DNA of 64,000 nucleotides from Streptomyces virginiae (GCF_000720455.1 NZ_JOAK01000002.1:124001-188000); one strand, 5' to 3'. Counted from the stretch's first letter, positions 17,833-28,236 are shown. The notes: generated by a model not told the origin, from the letters alone. Program-made: numbers and translations.

Positions 17833-20800
17833 CTACGGCGTGACCGCGTAGGCCTCCGCCGACCACAGCGAGCAGCCGTAGCGCGTCGCGCGGCGCTCGC
17901 ACGTCACCCTCAGGAACCGGGTGTCCGGCGCCGTCGCGTCCAGCCGGAGCGACTCGTGGCCGCCGCGGGAGTTCGTGACGGCCGCGGCCGGCCGCCAGGT
18001 CACCCCGTCGGCGGAGGTCTCCACCCGGTAGGCCGAGGGGTACGCGTCCTGCCAGTGCAGCTCCAGCCGCCCGACCCGGACCGGGGCGCGCAGCTCCGCC
18101 TGCCACCACGCGCCGTCCACCGCCGGCGACGACCAGCGGGTGGACGGGGAGCCGTCCACGGCCGCCGAGGCCGGGAAGGAGGAGGTCTCGTTGGCCGAGG
18201 AGCTCGCCCGCGCGGTCCGCAGCAGATCCGGTCCGCCGGTCCTGGGCACCGCCCGCACCGTCAGGGTCCGGGTCTCCCCGTCGAAGGCCACAGGGATGCG
18301 GTAGTCGCCCGGCGGGGTGTTCGCGGCGACGACGACCTCCAGCGGGATCGACGCCTGGCCGCCGCGCGGGACCACCGCGGTCTGCGGCAGACGGACCTCT
18401 ATGCCCGCCGGCGGCTGCGCCGTCAGCGGGCCGCGGATCTCGCCGGGGCCCAGGGCGGACAGCTGCGCCGTGACGCGCTGCGGCGCGCCGCCGATCTCGG
18501 CGTCGGCCCGGCCCCCGTCGGCCAGCTCGAAGCGGGTCCGGGGGCCGTCCCCGAACCACGGGACCACCTGGTGCACCGCGGGCGCTTCCCCGGCCCAGGC
18601 CAGGCGCACCGCGTCCGCGGGCACCCCCGCCGTGTCGACCTGGGTCCAGCCCGACGCCGCCGCGTCGGCGACCTTGCGCCAGCCCTCGCCCGGTACGTGG
18701 ACCTCCACCACGGCGCCCCGCGTGCCCGCCCCGAGCGGGTCCGTCATCACCGTCACCGCGGACACCGGACGCACGGCGTCCAGCCGGACCGTCCAGGACT
18801 GCGCGTCCTTCGTCACCGTTCCGGTCTTCCGCGCGACACCGGTCCAGGCGTCCGCCTCGGCCGCCGCCTTCTTCAGGAACGGGTCCAGGACGGCCTTGTC
18901 CACCTGGGCCGGTCCCGGCTCGGCCAGCGCCCGGCGTGCCTCGGCGAGGGCCCGGGAGGCCTGCCAGGCGGCCGCCCCTTCGCCGCGGGCCTGGGCCTGC
19001 AGGACGTCCACGGCCAGTTCGCCGGCTGCTCCGTAGCGCGAGAGCCGCTCCATCCAGGGGCCCGCCTCGTCCGACAGCGAGGTCAGCCGGGCGGGGGTCT
19101 CGCGCATCACCGTGAACGCCTTGCGCAACTCGGTCCCGGCCGCCGGATCACCCGCGGCCCGGGCCTTCCAGAACTGCTCGACCAGCGGCTTCAGATAGCC
19201 CGACTCCTCCTGCTTGAGCCCGGACGACACGGTGTTCCCGGCCAGCGCCGCCACCGCCTCGCGCTCCCGGGGGTCGGAGCCCGAGAGGTCGCGGACCGCC
19301 GCCTGCCAGGACTCGCCGGCCCGGTAGCCGCGCGGGTTCCAGGCGAAGTCGGCCGCCGTGAAGAGCGGGATGCGCGACAGGACGGGCTGCTGCATCGCGT
19401 TGGCCAGCAGCGCCGCCGAGCCGCCCGCCACCGCCGGTTCGCGGCCGGCGTACGGGCCGAGGAAGATCCGGCCCGGATCCCAGTCGTTGACCGGGTAGTT
19501 GTCCATGGTGATCAGGGGCTTCTGCCCCAGGGCGGAGCGCGCCCCGGCCAGCTCCTTGCCCGTGATCGTGCGCGGCACCACGCCGACGCCCGTCCAGGCC
19601 ACCTCCACCCGCGTGTCCAGCGCGCGGGCCAGGGCCGTCCGGTAGGCGGTGGCGCCCTCCTGGTAGTACTCGGTCGGCAGCAGCGACAGCGCGGGCGCCC
19701 CCGGGTACCGGGCGGCCAGGTGGGCGGCCAGCTCGTTCGCGACCTCCGCGTGCGCCTTCGCGGCGGCCTCCGGGCCCTTGCCGTACCGCTCCCGGTCCGC
19801 GCGGCAGCCCCATTCGGTGTAGCTGACGTCCTGGAACTGCACCTGGAAGGCGCGGAAGCCCAGGTCCCACATCGCGTCCACCTTGCGCCCGAGCGCCGCC
19901 CGGTCGGCCGACGACGACAGGCACATGGACTGTCCGGGAGTGACCGCCCAGGCCAGGACGACCCGGTTGGCGCGGGCCCGCTCGGCCAGCGCGCGGAACT
20001 CCTCCTGCCGCTCCCGCGGGTAGTCCTCGCGCCAGCCCGTCGTGCGGTACTGGTCGTCGCCGGGCGCGATCAGCAGCCGGTTCTGTTTGGTGCGGCCCAT
20101 GAAGTCCAGCTGCGCCAGGCGCTGCTGCTGGGTCCACGGCTGTCCGTAGAACCCCTCGGTGATCCCGCGCACCGGCGCGGCCGGCCAGTCCCGCACCATG
20201 ACGCCGGGCACCTTCCCGCGGGCCGCGCCGAGCAGCTGACGCAGCGTCTGCGCCGCGTGGAAGAGCCCTTCCTCGCCCACGCCGGCCAGCGCGACCGTGT
20301 CGCGCCCGCCGGGCCGCCCCACGGCCAGCCGGTAGCCGCCGTGCGGCAGGTCCGTGGCCGCGGTCGCTCCCAGCGCCAGCAGTGCCTCCTGCGCGCCCGC
20401 GTCCTGGAGCCGTACGAGGGTGCCCCGCTCGGGCAGCGGCTCCCCGGGCTCCGGCTCGTGCAGGGTCTTCACGCCCGCCCTGCGCAGGGCCTCGCGCACC
20501 ACCTGGACGGCGTACGGGTCGGCGTCGGCCGGAGCCACCAGCACGGCCTCCGTGCCCAGGGCCAGCTCACGCGTCTGATCGGCGGCCATCGACTGCGGCC
20601 GGGGCCACACGGCCGGCCCCTCGGAGGCGGCCCGGGGCGTGTCCGCGCCGGGGTCGAGCGCGGGACCGACGGCGCCGTTGGCGCCCACACCGGCAGCACC
20701 TGCCGCGCCCGGCGCGGGCGTCGGCGCGTCCGGGACGGTGGGACCCGCGAGGAATCCGGGTGGCGCGGAGGCCACGGCGCCGCCGAGCAGCGACCCGATG

Positions 20801-20847
20801 ACCGCGATGGCCGCGGCCGTCGACCGTTTCCTGCCCCTGAGCTGCAC
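17833..20847 (-). CDS. Secreted GH84-type beta-N-acetylglucosaminidase with F5/8C tail
   Basis: A 1004-residue exported protein. A signal peptide (about 1-28), an Ala/Pro/Gly linker, a GH20/GH84-type N-terminal beta domain (about 80-215), the GH84 barrel beginning EGFYGQPW (231-238), helical and beta linker regions, an NPCBM/NEW2-like segment and a C-terminal F5/8 type C (discoidin) sugar-binding domain. GH84 enzymes normally carry an Asp-Asp pair; here the aligned position reads QFQDVSY (QD at 339-340), so one catalytic-pair Asp appears to be Gln. The GTG at 20847 has GGGGAGG four bases upstream; long in-frame extension to 22671 is read-through of antisense sequence. Likely role: trimming GlcNAc from extracellular glycans, fitting the nearby amino-sugar genes. 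Confidence 0.85.
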   Translation of the reverse strand: MQLRGRKRSTAAAIAVIGSLLGGAVASAPPGFLAGPTVPDAPTPAPGAAGAAGVGANGAVGPALDPGADTPRAASEGPAVWPRPQSMAADQTRELALGTEAVLVAPADADPYAVQVVREALRRAGVKTLHEPEPGEPLPERGTLVRLQDAGAQEALLALGATAATDLPHGGYRLAVGRPGGRDTVALAGVGEEGLFHAAQTLRQLLGAARGKVPGVMVRDWPAAPVRGITEGFYGQPWTQQQRLAQLDFMGRTKQNRLLIAPGDDQYRTTGWREDYPRERQEEFRALAERARANRVVLAWAVTPGQSMCLSSSADRAALGRKVDAMWDLGFRAFQVQFQDVSYTEWGCRADRERYGKGPEAAAKAHAEVANELAAHLAARYPGAPALSLLPTEYYQEGATAYRTALARALDTRVEVAWTGVGVVPRTITGKELAGARSALGQKPLITMDNYPVNDWDPGRIFLGPYAGREPAVAGGSAALLANAMQQPVLSRIPLFTAADFAWNPRGYRAGESWQAAVRDLSGSDPREREAVAALAGNTVSSGLKQEESGYLKPLVEQFWKARAAGDPAAGTELRKAFTVMRETPARLTSLSDEAGPWMERLSRYGAAGELAVDVLQAQARGEGAAAWQASRALAEARRALAEPGPAQVDKAVLDPFLKKAAAEADAWTGVARKTGTVTKDAQSWTVRLDAVRPVSAVTVMTDPLGAGTRGAVVEVHVPGEGWRKVADAAASGWTQVDTAGVPADAVRLAWAGEAPAVHQVVPWFGDGPRTRFELADGGRADAEIGGAPQRVTAQLSALGPGEIRGPLTAQPPAGIEVRLPQTAVVPRGGQASIPLEVVVAANTPPGDYRIPVAFDGETRTLTVRAVPRTGGPDLLRTARASSSANETSSFPASAAVDGSPSTRWSSPAVDGAWWQAELRAPVRVGRLELHWQDAYPSAYRVETSADGVTWRPAAAVTNSRGGHESLRLDATAPDTRFLRVTCERRATRYGCSLWSAEAYAVTP

Positions 20848-21078
20848 AGAGCCTCCCCGTCGCGAGACGTCCCCCGCTCGTACGAATGAGCCCGAGCCCA
20901 CCACCCGTGCGGCTGGAGTGTCAATGCGGGTGGGTGATCTGCCCCGGATGTGGCAGGAATGCGATCCCTCCGAGTGGGTATGGCTGCGGTGTTCCCCGGC
21001 GGCGTCCCGCTTATGTGCTCCACGCTTCTGACCCACCCTCACCCCCGCCTGCCCGCACGCACGAAGGAGCGCCCGTCC

Positions 21079-23073
21079 ATGGACGACCTGGCCCGGCTCG
21101 CCGCCCTGCACGGCATCGCCACCGCCTACCAGCCCGCAGCGGACGTCACCGTCCGGATCCCCGAGGCCACCGTGAGAACGGTCCTCGGTCTGCTCGGTGT
21201 CGTCACGGACGACGCCGAGAGCGTCCGGGTGGTCGCCGAGGAGGGCACCAGGGCGGCGGCGGCCCGGCTGCTGCCGCCGACGGTGGTGCTCTGGCAGGGG
21301 GAGCCCGTCGCGCCGCTGCCCGCCGGGCTCCCGCCGGGCAGCCGGGTCCTGGTGGTGGCGGAGGGGTCGGGCGAGGAACTCCCCTGGGGCGAGGGGCTTC
21401 CCCTCGGGATCCACCGGATCACCGCGCAGGCCCCCGACGGGCGGATCGCCGAGGCCACCCTGGTCGTCGCCCCCGAACGGGCCCCCGCCGCCCCCGAACG
21501 CGCCCACGGGCTGCTCGTCCAGCTCTACTCCCTGCTCTCCGAGCGCTCCTGGGGCATGGGTGACCTCGGGGACCTCGCCGAACTGGCCCGCTGGGCCGCC
21601 CGGACCCACGGCACGGACTTCATCCAGGTCAACCCGCTGCACGCGGCGCTGCCGGGGACACCGACCGATCCCTCCCCGTACCGGCCGTCCTCGCGCCGCT
21701 TCCCCGACCCCGTCCACCTGCGGATCGAGGACGTCCCCGAGTACGCCGACTGCCCCGAGCGGGAAGCCCTCGCCGAACTGGCCTCCCGCGGCGCGGCGCT
21801 GCGCCACGAGGTGCTGGAGAAGGGCGCGCTGATCGACCGGGACGCCGTCTGGGACCTCAAGCGGCGGGCGCTGGAGCTGCTGTACGCCGTCCCGCGGAGC
21901 GCCGAACGGGAAGCGGACTACCGCGCGTTCTGCGAGGACGGGGGCGCCATGCTGGACCTCCACGCGGGCTGGCAGGCCTCGCGCGCCGGGGACGACCCGG
22001 ATGCGAGAGCCGACTTCCACCGCTGGACGGTCTGGCTGACGGACGGCCAGCTCGTCGCGGCCCAGCGGGCCGCCCGCGAGGCCGGCATGAGCGTCGGCAT
22101 CGTGCACGACCTGGCCGTCGGGGTGCATCCGGGCGGGTCGGACGCCTTCGAGCCGGGCCTCTACGCCCGCCACATGAGCGTCGGCGCCCCGCCGGACGCC
22201 TTCAACGCGCGGGGCCAGGACTGGGGCCTGCCGCCGTGGCGTCCGGACCGGCTCGCCGGCATGCGCTACGAGCCCCTGCGAGCCCTGCTGCGCGGGGTGT
22301 TCCGCTACGCCGGCGCCCTGCGCATCGACCACGTGATGGGTCTCTTCCGGCTCTGGTGGATCCCGGAGGGGACCCCGCCCGCCGAGGGCACGTACGTCGG
22401 CTACGACGGCGAGGCCATGCTGGCGGTGCTGGTGCTGGAGGCGCACCGGGCCGGCGCCCCGGTCATCGGCGAGGACCTCGGGACGGTGGAGCCGCACGTG
22501 CGGCGGGCGCTGGCCCGGCGCGGCGTGCTCGGCACGTCGGTGCTGTGGTTCGAGCGGGACTGGGCGGGCGAGGGCGGCCCGCTCGCCCCGCAGGCCTGGA
22601 GGGCGGACTGCCTGGCCACCGTCACCACCCACGACCTGCCGCCCACGGCCGCCAAGCTCGCCGGCGGCCACGTGGAACTGCGCGACCGCCTGGGCCTGCT
22701 GACCCGGCCGGCCGAACGGGAACGGGCCGAGGACGCCGCCGACACCGCCGAGTGGCTGGCGCTCCTGGACGGACTGGGCCTGGACACCAAGGGCGAGGAG
22801 GAAGCCGTCCAGGCCCTGTACGGCTTCCTGCTGCGCACCCCCGCGCGCCTGGTGGGCGTATGGCTGCCGGACGCGGTGGGCGACCGGCGGCCGCAGAACC
22901 TGCCGGGCACCTGGGACCAGTACCCCAACTGGCGCCTGCCGGTCGCCGATGCCTCGGGCAGGCCGCTGACGCTGGAGGAGCTGATGGCCTCGCCCCGGGC
23001 GAACGCGCTGCTCAGCGCGGTCCGCGAGGGGGCCGGTCCCCGTACGGCACCCCCGGGCGCGCGCGGCGTTTAG
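21079..23073 (+). CDS. malQ: 4-alpha-glucanotransferase (amylomaltase)
   Basis: A 664-residue GH77 enzyme that transfers alpha-1,4-glucan chains between maltodextrins in the cytoplasm. The N-terminal extension of about 150 residues, typical of actinobacterial MalQ, precedes the barrel. Family landmarks are visible: DFIQVNPLHA, SPYRPSSRRF, GIVHDLAVGVHPGGSD (nucleophile strand), RIDHVMGLFRLWWIP, IGEDLGTVEP (acid/base region) and TTHDLPPTAA. The ATG at 21079 follows AAGGAGC. It is divergent from the GH84 gene; the 231 bases between hold both promoters, in which I see no clear operator. Confidence 0.93.
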   Translation: MDDLARLAALHGIATAYQPAADVTVRIPEATVRTVLGLLGVVTDDAESVRVVAEEGTRAAAARLLPPTVVLWQGEPVAPLPAGLPPGSRVLVVAEGSGEELPWGEGLPLGIHRITAQAPDGRIAEATLVVAPERAPAAPERAHGLLVQLYSLLSERSWGMGDLGDLAELARWAARTHGTDFIQVNPLHAALPGTPTDPSPYRPSSRRFPDPVHLRIEDVPEYADCPEREALAELASRGAALRHEVLEKGALIDRDAVWDLKRRALELLYAVPRSAEREADYRAFCEDGGAMLDLHAGWQASRAGDDPDARADFHRWTVWLTDGQLVAAQRAAREAGMSVGIVHDLAVGVHPGGSDAFEPGLYARHMSVGAPPDAFNARGQDWGLPPWRPDRLAGMRYEPLRALLRGVFRYAGALRIDHVMGLFRLWWIPEGTPPAEGTYVGYDGEAMLAVLVLEAHRAGAPVIGEDLGTVEPHVRRALARRGVLGTSVLWFERDWAGEGGPLAPQAWRADCLATVTTHDLPPTAAKLAGGHVELRDRLGLLTRPAERERAEDAADTAEWLALLDGLGLDTKGEEEAVQALYGFLLRTPARLVGVWLPDAVGDRRPQNLPGTWDQYPNWRLPVADASGRPLTLEELMASPRANALLSAVREGAGPRTAPPGARGV

Positions 23074-23093
23074 GTGTTCGCTACGTTTGCACC

Positions 23094-23336
23094 GTGGACA
23101 AGAAGAACGCTCTGCGCGCCGGCGCCGTCTCGGCCGGAACGACGCTGATGATGCTGCTGATGACGTCTCCCGCTCTCGCGCTGACCCGCGACGACGGCGA
23201 CGACCCGGGCCCGGGCCTGAGCATCGGCGAGACGCTCGGCCTGTACGTGGCCCTGCCGATCGTCATCTTCCTGGTCATCGTGGGTCTCGTGATGGCCCTC
23301 GACAAGTCGGACAGGCCGAAGAAGAAGCAGGCCTGA
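23094..23336 (+). CDS. Small membrane protein, unknown function
   Basis: An 80-residue protein starting at the GTG at 23094, 20 bases after malQ. It has an N-terminal hydrophobic segment ending in a signal-like ALA (about 8-31), a short acidic loop (TRDDGDDPG), a second membrane segment (about 48-68) and a basic tail (DRPKKKQA). I do not recognise a family; short proteins of this shape are widespread in Streptomyces. Probably co-transcribed with malQ and followed by terminators. Confidence 0.75.
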   Translation: MDKKNALRAGAVSAGTTLMMLLMTSPALALTRDDGDDPGPGLSIGETLGLYVALPIVIFLVIVGLVMALDKSDRPKKKQA

Positions 23337-23343
23337 CCCGGCC

Positions 23344-23360
23344 CGGCCCCTGTGGGGCCG
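23344..23360 (+). terminator. Hairpin after small membrane gene
   Basis: CGGCCCC and GGGGCCG arms with a three-base loop, eight bases past the stop. Confidence 0.55.
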
Positions 23361-23379
23361 CAGCCGTGTGACCTTCCCG

Positions 23380-23435
23380 GGCGCCGGGGGTCCGCACCGC
23401 CGATCCGCATCGGCCGTGCGTCGACCCCCGGCGCC
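23380..23435. terminator. Long-stem hairpin between malQ unit and marR
   Basis: Perfect 13-bp arms (GGCGCCGGGGGTC, 23380-23392, and complement 23423-23435) around a 30-base interior that itself folds. It ends 12 bases past the marR stop and could serve both converging units. Confidence 0.6.
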
Positions 23436-23446
23436 TCGTCATGTCC

Positions 23447-23938
23447 TCAGACGCCGGCCAGCAGCTTGCGCAGCAGGCCGGTGAGCTGCGCGACCTCCTC
23501 GTCGGTCAGCCCGGTGAGCGCGGCGCGCTGCACCTCCAGGCCGGCGGTGACGGCCTCGTCGACGAGCGCGAGGCCCCGGTCGGTGATCGTCACCTGGAGC
23601 CCCCGCCGGTCGTGCGGATCGGGCTTGCGGCAGAGCAGCCCGGCCTTCTCCAGCTTGTCCAGCCGCCCCGTCATGCCGCCCGTGGTGAGCATGAGCGTGG
23701 CCGACAGCTGGCGGGGCGAGAGCGTGTACGGGGCGCCCGAACGGCGCAGCGTGCCGACGACGTCGAACTCGCCGCGCGAGATGCCGAAGCGCTGGTAGCG
23801 CTCCTCCATCGCGTCGCCCATCGCCTTGGCGATCCGGTAGATGCGCCCGAAGACGGCCATGGGGGCCGTGTCCAGCTCGGGGCGCACGGCGAACCACTGG
23901 GCCGTGATGGCGTCGACCGCGTCCTTGTCCTCACTCAT
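23447..23938 (-). CDS. MarR-family transcriptional regulator
   Basis: A 163-residue winged-helix dimer protein. The MarR fold is visible: dimer helix AVFGRIYRIAKAMGDAME, recognition region LSPRQLSATLMLTTGGMTGRLDKLEKAGLL and the wing RKPDPHDRRGLQVTITDRG. It lies divergently from an MFS exporter across a perfect palindrome, the usual layout for a repressor of its neighbour and itself. The ATG at 23938 lacks a strong ribosome site, so the transcript may be nearly leaderless. The inducer is unknown; MarR ligands are often phenolic or toxic small molecules. Confidence 0.9.
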   Translation of the reverse strand: MSEDKDAVDAITAQWFAVRPELDTAPMAVFGRIYRIAKAMGDAMEERYQRFGISRGEFDVVGTLRRSGAPYTLSPRQLSATLMLTTGGMTGRLDKLEKAGLLCRKPDPHDRRGLQVTITDRGLALVDEAVTAGLEVQRAALTGLTDEEVAQLTGLLRKLLAGV

Positions 23939-23991
23939 GAGCGCAGTATTCCGGTTGCCTCGGATCGTTCGCAAGAAAGTTGCTTGACGAA

Positions 23992-24015
23992 AAGTAGCTT
24001 AGCGATAAGCTACTT
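23992..24015. promoter_or_regulatory. Perfect palindromic operator between marR and MFS exporter
   Basis: Ten-base arms AAGTAGCTTA (23992-24001) and TAAGCTACTT (24006-24015) pair perfectly around GCGA. The block is A/T-rich in a very G/C-rich genome and lies 30 bases before the exporter start and 54 before marR. A MarR dimer site is the natural reading. Confidence 0.8.
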
Positions 24016-24045
24016 AGCAGCAACCGAATCGGGGGAGGGGCCGTC

Positions 24046-25368
<1,323 letters not shown>

Positions 25369-25419
25369 ACCGCCCGGTCCCGCGTCCCCCTTCCTCACCC
25401 GTACGAGGAGCCATCTGCC

Positions 25420-26352
25420 ATGAAGCGTCTCGCCACCGTCGCCCTGACCGCCCTCGCCCCGATCTCCTGGGGTTCGACCTACGCGGTCGCCTCCGAACTG
25501 CTGCCGCCCGACCGGCCGCTGTTCACCGGCGTCATGCGGGCCCTGCCCGCGGGCCTGCTGCTGACCGCACTCGCCCGCACCCTGCCCAAGGGCGAGTGGT
25601 GGTGGAAGTCCGCCGTCCTCGGCACCCTCAACATCGGCGCCTTCTTCCCGCTCCTGTTCCTCTCCGCCTACCGGCTGCCCGGCGGCGTCGCGGCCGTGCT
25701 CGGCTCCGCCGGCCCCCTGTTCGTCGTGGGCCTCGCCGCCCTCGTCCTCGGGGAGCGCGCGAGCCTGCGTACGGTACTGGCCGCCGTCGTGGGGGCGTTC
25801 GGCGTGAGCATGGTCGTCCTCACGGCCGACGCCGCACTCGACCCCGTCGGTGTCGTCGCCGGTGTGGTCTCCTCCGCCTCCATGGCCGCGGGCACGGTCA
25901 TGACCAAGCGCTGGGGCCGCCCCGAGGGCGTCGGACCGCTGGCCATGACCGGCTGGCAGCTCACCGCCGGCGGACTGGTCATCATCCCGGTCGCCGCACT
26001 CGTCGAGGGCGCCCCGCCCGCGCTCGACGGCCAGGCCCTCCTCGGCTACGGCTACATGATGCTGATCAACACCGGCATCGCGTACTGGCTCTGGTTCCGC
26101 GGGATCGGGCAGCTCGGCGCCACCTCGGTCACCCTGCTCGGACCGCTCTCCCCGCTCACCGCGGCCGTCATCGGCTGGGCGGCCCTCGGCCAGGCGCTCA
26201 CGCCCGTACAGCTCGTCGGCATGGCGATCGCCCTCGGGGCCACCCTCGCCGGACAGCTGGCGGCGGCCCGCACCGCACAATCGTTCAGTTCTTCTGAACA
26301 GAACGATCGAAACATTTCGATGGACCTGACCGATGGGCGGGTGCGACGGTAG
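25420..26352 (+). CDS. EamA/DMT-family transporter
   Basis: A 310-residue protein with ten predicted helices in two EamA repeats (about 5-140 and 150-290), the first starting LAPISWGSTYAVASELLP. DMT proteins of this type export amino acids or metabolites. The ATG at 25420 follows GAGGAG; the gene lies 51 bases after the MFS gene, probably co-transcribed. The last 25 residues (SFSSSEQNDRN...) are polar, use unusual codons and coincide with two DNA palindromes, so the C-terminus has likely been extended into regulatory DNA. Confidence 0.88.
   Translation: MKRLATVALTALAPISWGSTYAVASELLPPDRPLFTGVMRALPAGLLLTALARTLPKGEWWWKSAVLGTLNIGAFFPLLFLSAYRLPGGVAAVLGSAGPLFVVGLAALVLGERASLRTVLAAVVGAFGVSMVVLTADAALDPVGVVAGVVSSASMAAGTVMTKRWGRPEGVGPLAMTGWQLTAGGLVIIPVAALVEGAPPALDGQALLGYGYMMLINTGIAYWLWFRGIGQLGATSVTLLGPLSPLTAAVIGWAALGQALTPVQLVGMAIALGATLAGQLAAARTAQSFSSSEQNDRNISMDLTDGRVRR
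26282..26320. promoter_or_regulatory. Two palindromes in the 3' end of the EamA gene
   Basis: CGTTCAGTTC (26282-26291) and GAACAGAACG (26296-26305) form a 9-of-10 inverted repeat around TTCT. TCGAAA (26307-26312) and TTTCGA (26315-26320) pair around CA. The stretch is A/T-rich and 73 bases before the next EamA gene, so it is a candidate operator/promoter for that gene. Confidence 0.5.
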
Positions 26353-26392
26353 GTCCCTCGACATCGGACCGACCCCGAGGGGGAGACACACA

Positions 26393-27322
26393 GTGGCCGT
26401 CATGGACCGCGCCCGCACCGTTTCGCACGCCGAACCCGGCAGCACCGGCAAGAAGGGTGCCGCCGGGTTCGGCGTGCTCCTCGCCCTGCTCGCGACGGTC
26501 GTCTGGTCCGGCAGCTTCGTCGCCACCCGGGGCATGGCCGAGACCGTCCCGCCCGTCCAGGCGGTCTTCTGGCGCTGGATCATCGCCCTGCTCGCCGTCG
26601 CCCCCTTCGCCGCCCGCCAGGCCTGGCAGCAGCGGGCCCTCATCCGGCGCCACCTGGGCTTCATCGCCCTCGCCTCGCTGTTCGGCGTCGCCCTCTACAA
26701 CACGCTCGTGCACCAGGCCGGACTGACCACCTCGGCCTCCAACATGGGCATGATCATGGCCGCCTCGCCCGTCATCATGGCGCTCTACGCCCGCCTCGGC
26801 GGCGAACGCCTCGGCGCCCGCCGCACCTTCGGCATGCTGCTCGCCGCCTTCGGAGTGCTGCTGCTCGTCGGGGACGGCTCCATCGGCTTCGACTTCGGCG
26901 CCGGCGACCTGTGGATGTTCGCCGCCGCCCTCTCCTTCGCCACGTACAGCGCCCTGCTCAAGCGCAAGCCCGCCGAACTCGGCGGACTCGCCTTCCTGAT
27001 CACCACCTTCGTGCTCGGCGCGCTGATGCTGGCCCCGGCCTACGCCGTCTCCCTCCACGTCCAGGGCGGCTTCGAGGTGACGGCCGGCACGGTCGGACCG
27101 CTGCTGTACGTCGGAGTGTTCTCCTCGGCCGTCGCCTTCTTCGCCTGGAACAAGGCCGTCTCGGTGATCGGCGCGGCCCGCGCGGGAGTCGTCTACTACC
27201 TCCAGCCGGTGTGCGTCGCGGGCCTCGGCCTCCTGCTGCTGGGCGAGCCGACCGGACCGGCGCAGCTGCTCTGCATGGCGCTGATCCTCGGCGGGGTCGG
27301 GCTGGGAAGTGCCCGCCGGTAG
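26393..27322 (+). CDS. EamA/DMT-family transporter, second copy
   Basis: A 309-residue ten-helix transporter with two EamA halves; after a polar 20-residue N-terminus the first helix carries VVWSGSFVATRGMAE. Close in type but not in sequence to the preceding EamA gene, so a family pair rather than a recent duplication. The GTG at 26393 has GGGGGAG seven bases upstream; an ATG four codons later is a weaker alternative. It has its own promoter region and is followed within ten bases by a LysR gene, suggesting the pair form an exporter-regulator unit. Confidence 0.88.
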   Translation: MAVMDRARTVSHAEPGSTGKKGAAGFGVLLALLATVVWSGSFVATRGMAETVPPVQAVFWRWIIALLAVAPFAARQAWQQRALIRRHLGFIALASLFGVALYNTLVHQAGLTTSASNMGMIMAASPVIMALYARLGGERLGARRTFGMLLAAFGVLLLVGDGSIGFDFGAGDLWMFAAALSFATYSALLKRKPAELGGLAFLITTFVLGALMLAPAYAVSLHVQGGFEVTAGTVGPLLYVGVFSSAVAFFAWNKAVSVIGAARAGVVYYLQPVCVAGLGLLLLGEPTGPAQLLCMALILGGVGLGSARR

Positions 27323-27332
27323 GTTCGGGCCC

Positions 27333-28235
27333 ATGACCGAGTGGGACATCAAGAAGCTGCGGATCCTGCGGACCCTCGCCGAACAGGGGACCGTGACCCG
27401 GGCGGCCGAGGCGCTGCACATGACGCCCTCGGCCGTCTCGCAGCAGCTGACGAACCTCGCCCGGCAGCTGGGGGTGGTGCTGCTGGAGGCACAGGGCCGC
27501 CGGGTCCGCCTCACCGACGCCGCCCACCTCGTACTGCGGCACGCGGAGGCGGTGTTCGCCCAGCTGGAGCGGGCCGACGCGGAACTGGCGGGATACCTCG
27601 CCGGGGACGCGGGAGAGGTACGGGTCGGCGCGTTCTCCACCGCCGTGCCCGCGCTGGTGGTCCCGGCCGTGGCCGAACTGCGCAAGGCACACCCGGGGGT
27701 GGAGGTCCGCGTCCGGGAGACCGAAGCCGCGGAATCCTACGAGCTGCTCTCGGCCGGCGGCGTGGACCTGGCGCTGTCCCTCGCCGCCCACGCGCCGACC
27801 GCCCGGGACCGGCGGTTCACCCGCGTCACGCTGATGGAGGACCCGCTGGACGTGGCGCTCCCGCCGGGACACCCCCTGCGGGACGCGGCGGACCTGCGGC
27901 TGGCCGACCTGTCCGGGGACCCGTGGATCTACGGGGGCAGCGGCCCGTGGTCGGAGATCGCCCGGGGCGCGTGCGAGGCGGCGGGCTTCGTCCCCGAGCA
28001 GGCCCACTCGGCGTCGGGGTGGACGGCCATCCTGGCCATGGTCGAGGCGGGCATGGGCGTGGCCCTGGTGCCGCGGATGGTGTCGAGCCGGGCATCGGGC
28101 GTGGCCGTGCGGGTGCTCTCGCGGGACCGGCCGACGCGGCACGTGATCGCGGCGGTCCGCCGCGGGGCCGAGTCCGCTCCCGCGGTGGCGCACGTACTGG
28201 CCGCCCTGCGCGAGGTGGCCTCGGCCCGGCATTAG
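27333..28235 (+). CDS. LysR-family transcriptional regulator
   Basis: A 300-residue regulator. The N-terminal winged helix-turn-helix (about 1-60) shows GTVTRAAEALHMTPSAVSQQL; the effector domain (about 90-295) has the usual two-lobe fold beginning EVRVGAFST. The ATG at 27333 lies ten bases after the EamA stop in the same direction, unusual for LysR genes, which are more often divergent from targets. It may control the upstream transporter through the palindromes at 26282-26320. Effector unknown. Confidence 0.9.
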   Translation: MTEWDIKKLRILRTLAEQGTVTRAAEALHMTPSAVSQQLTNLARQLGVVLLEAQGRRVRLTDAAHLVLRHAEAVFAQLERADAELAGYLAGDAGEVRVGAFSTAVPALVVPAVAELRKAHPGVEVRVRETEAAESYELLSAGGVDLALSLAAHAPTARDRRFTRVTLMEDPLDVALPPGHPLRDAADLRLADLSGDPWIYGGSGPWSEIARGACEAAGFVPEQAHSASGWTAILAMVEAGMGVALVPRMVSSRASGVAVRVLSRDRPTRHVIAAVRRGAESAPAVAHVLAALREVASARH

Positions 28236-28236
28236 C

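Noticed and set aside
20848..22671. N-terminal extension of the GH84 protein to 22671
   Set aside because: The extra 600 residues are antisense to malQ and lie upstream of a good ribosome site and signal peptide.
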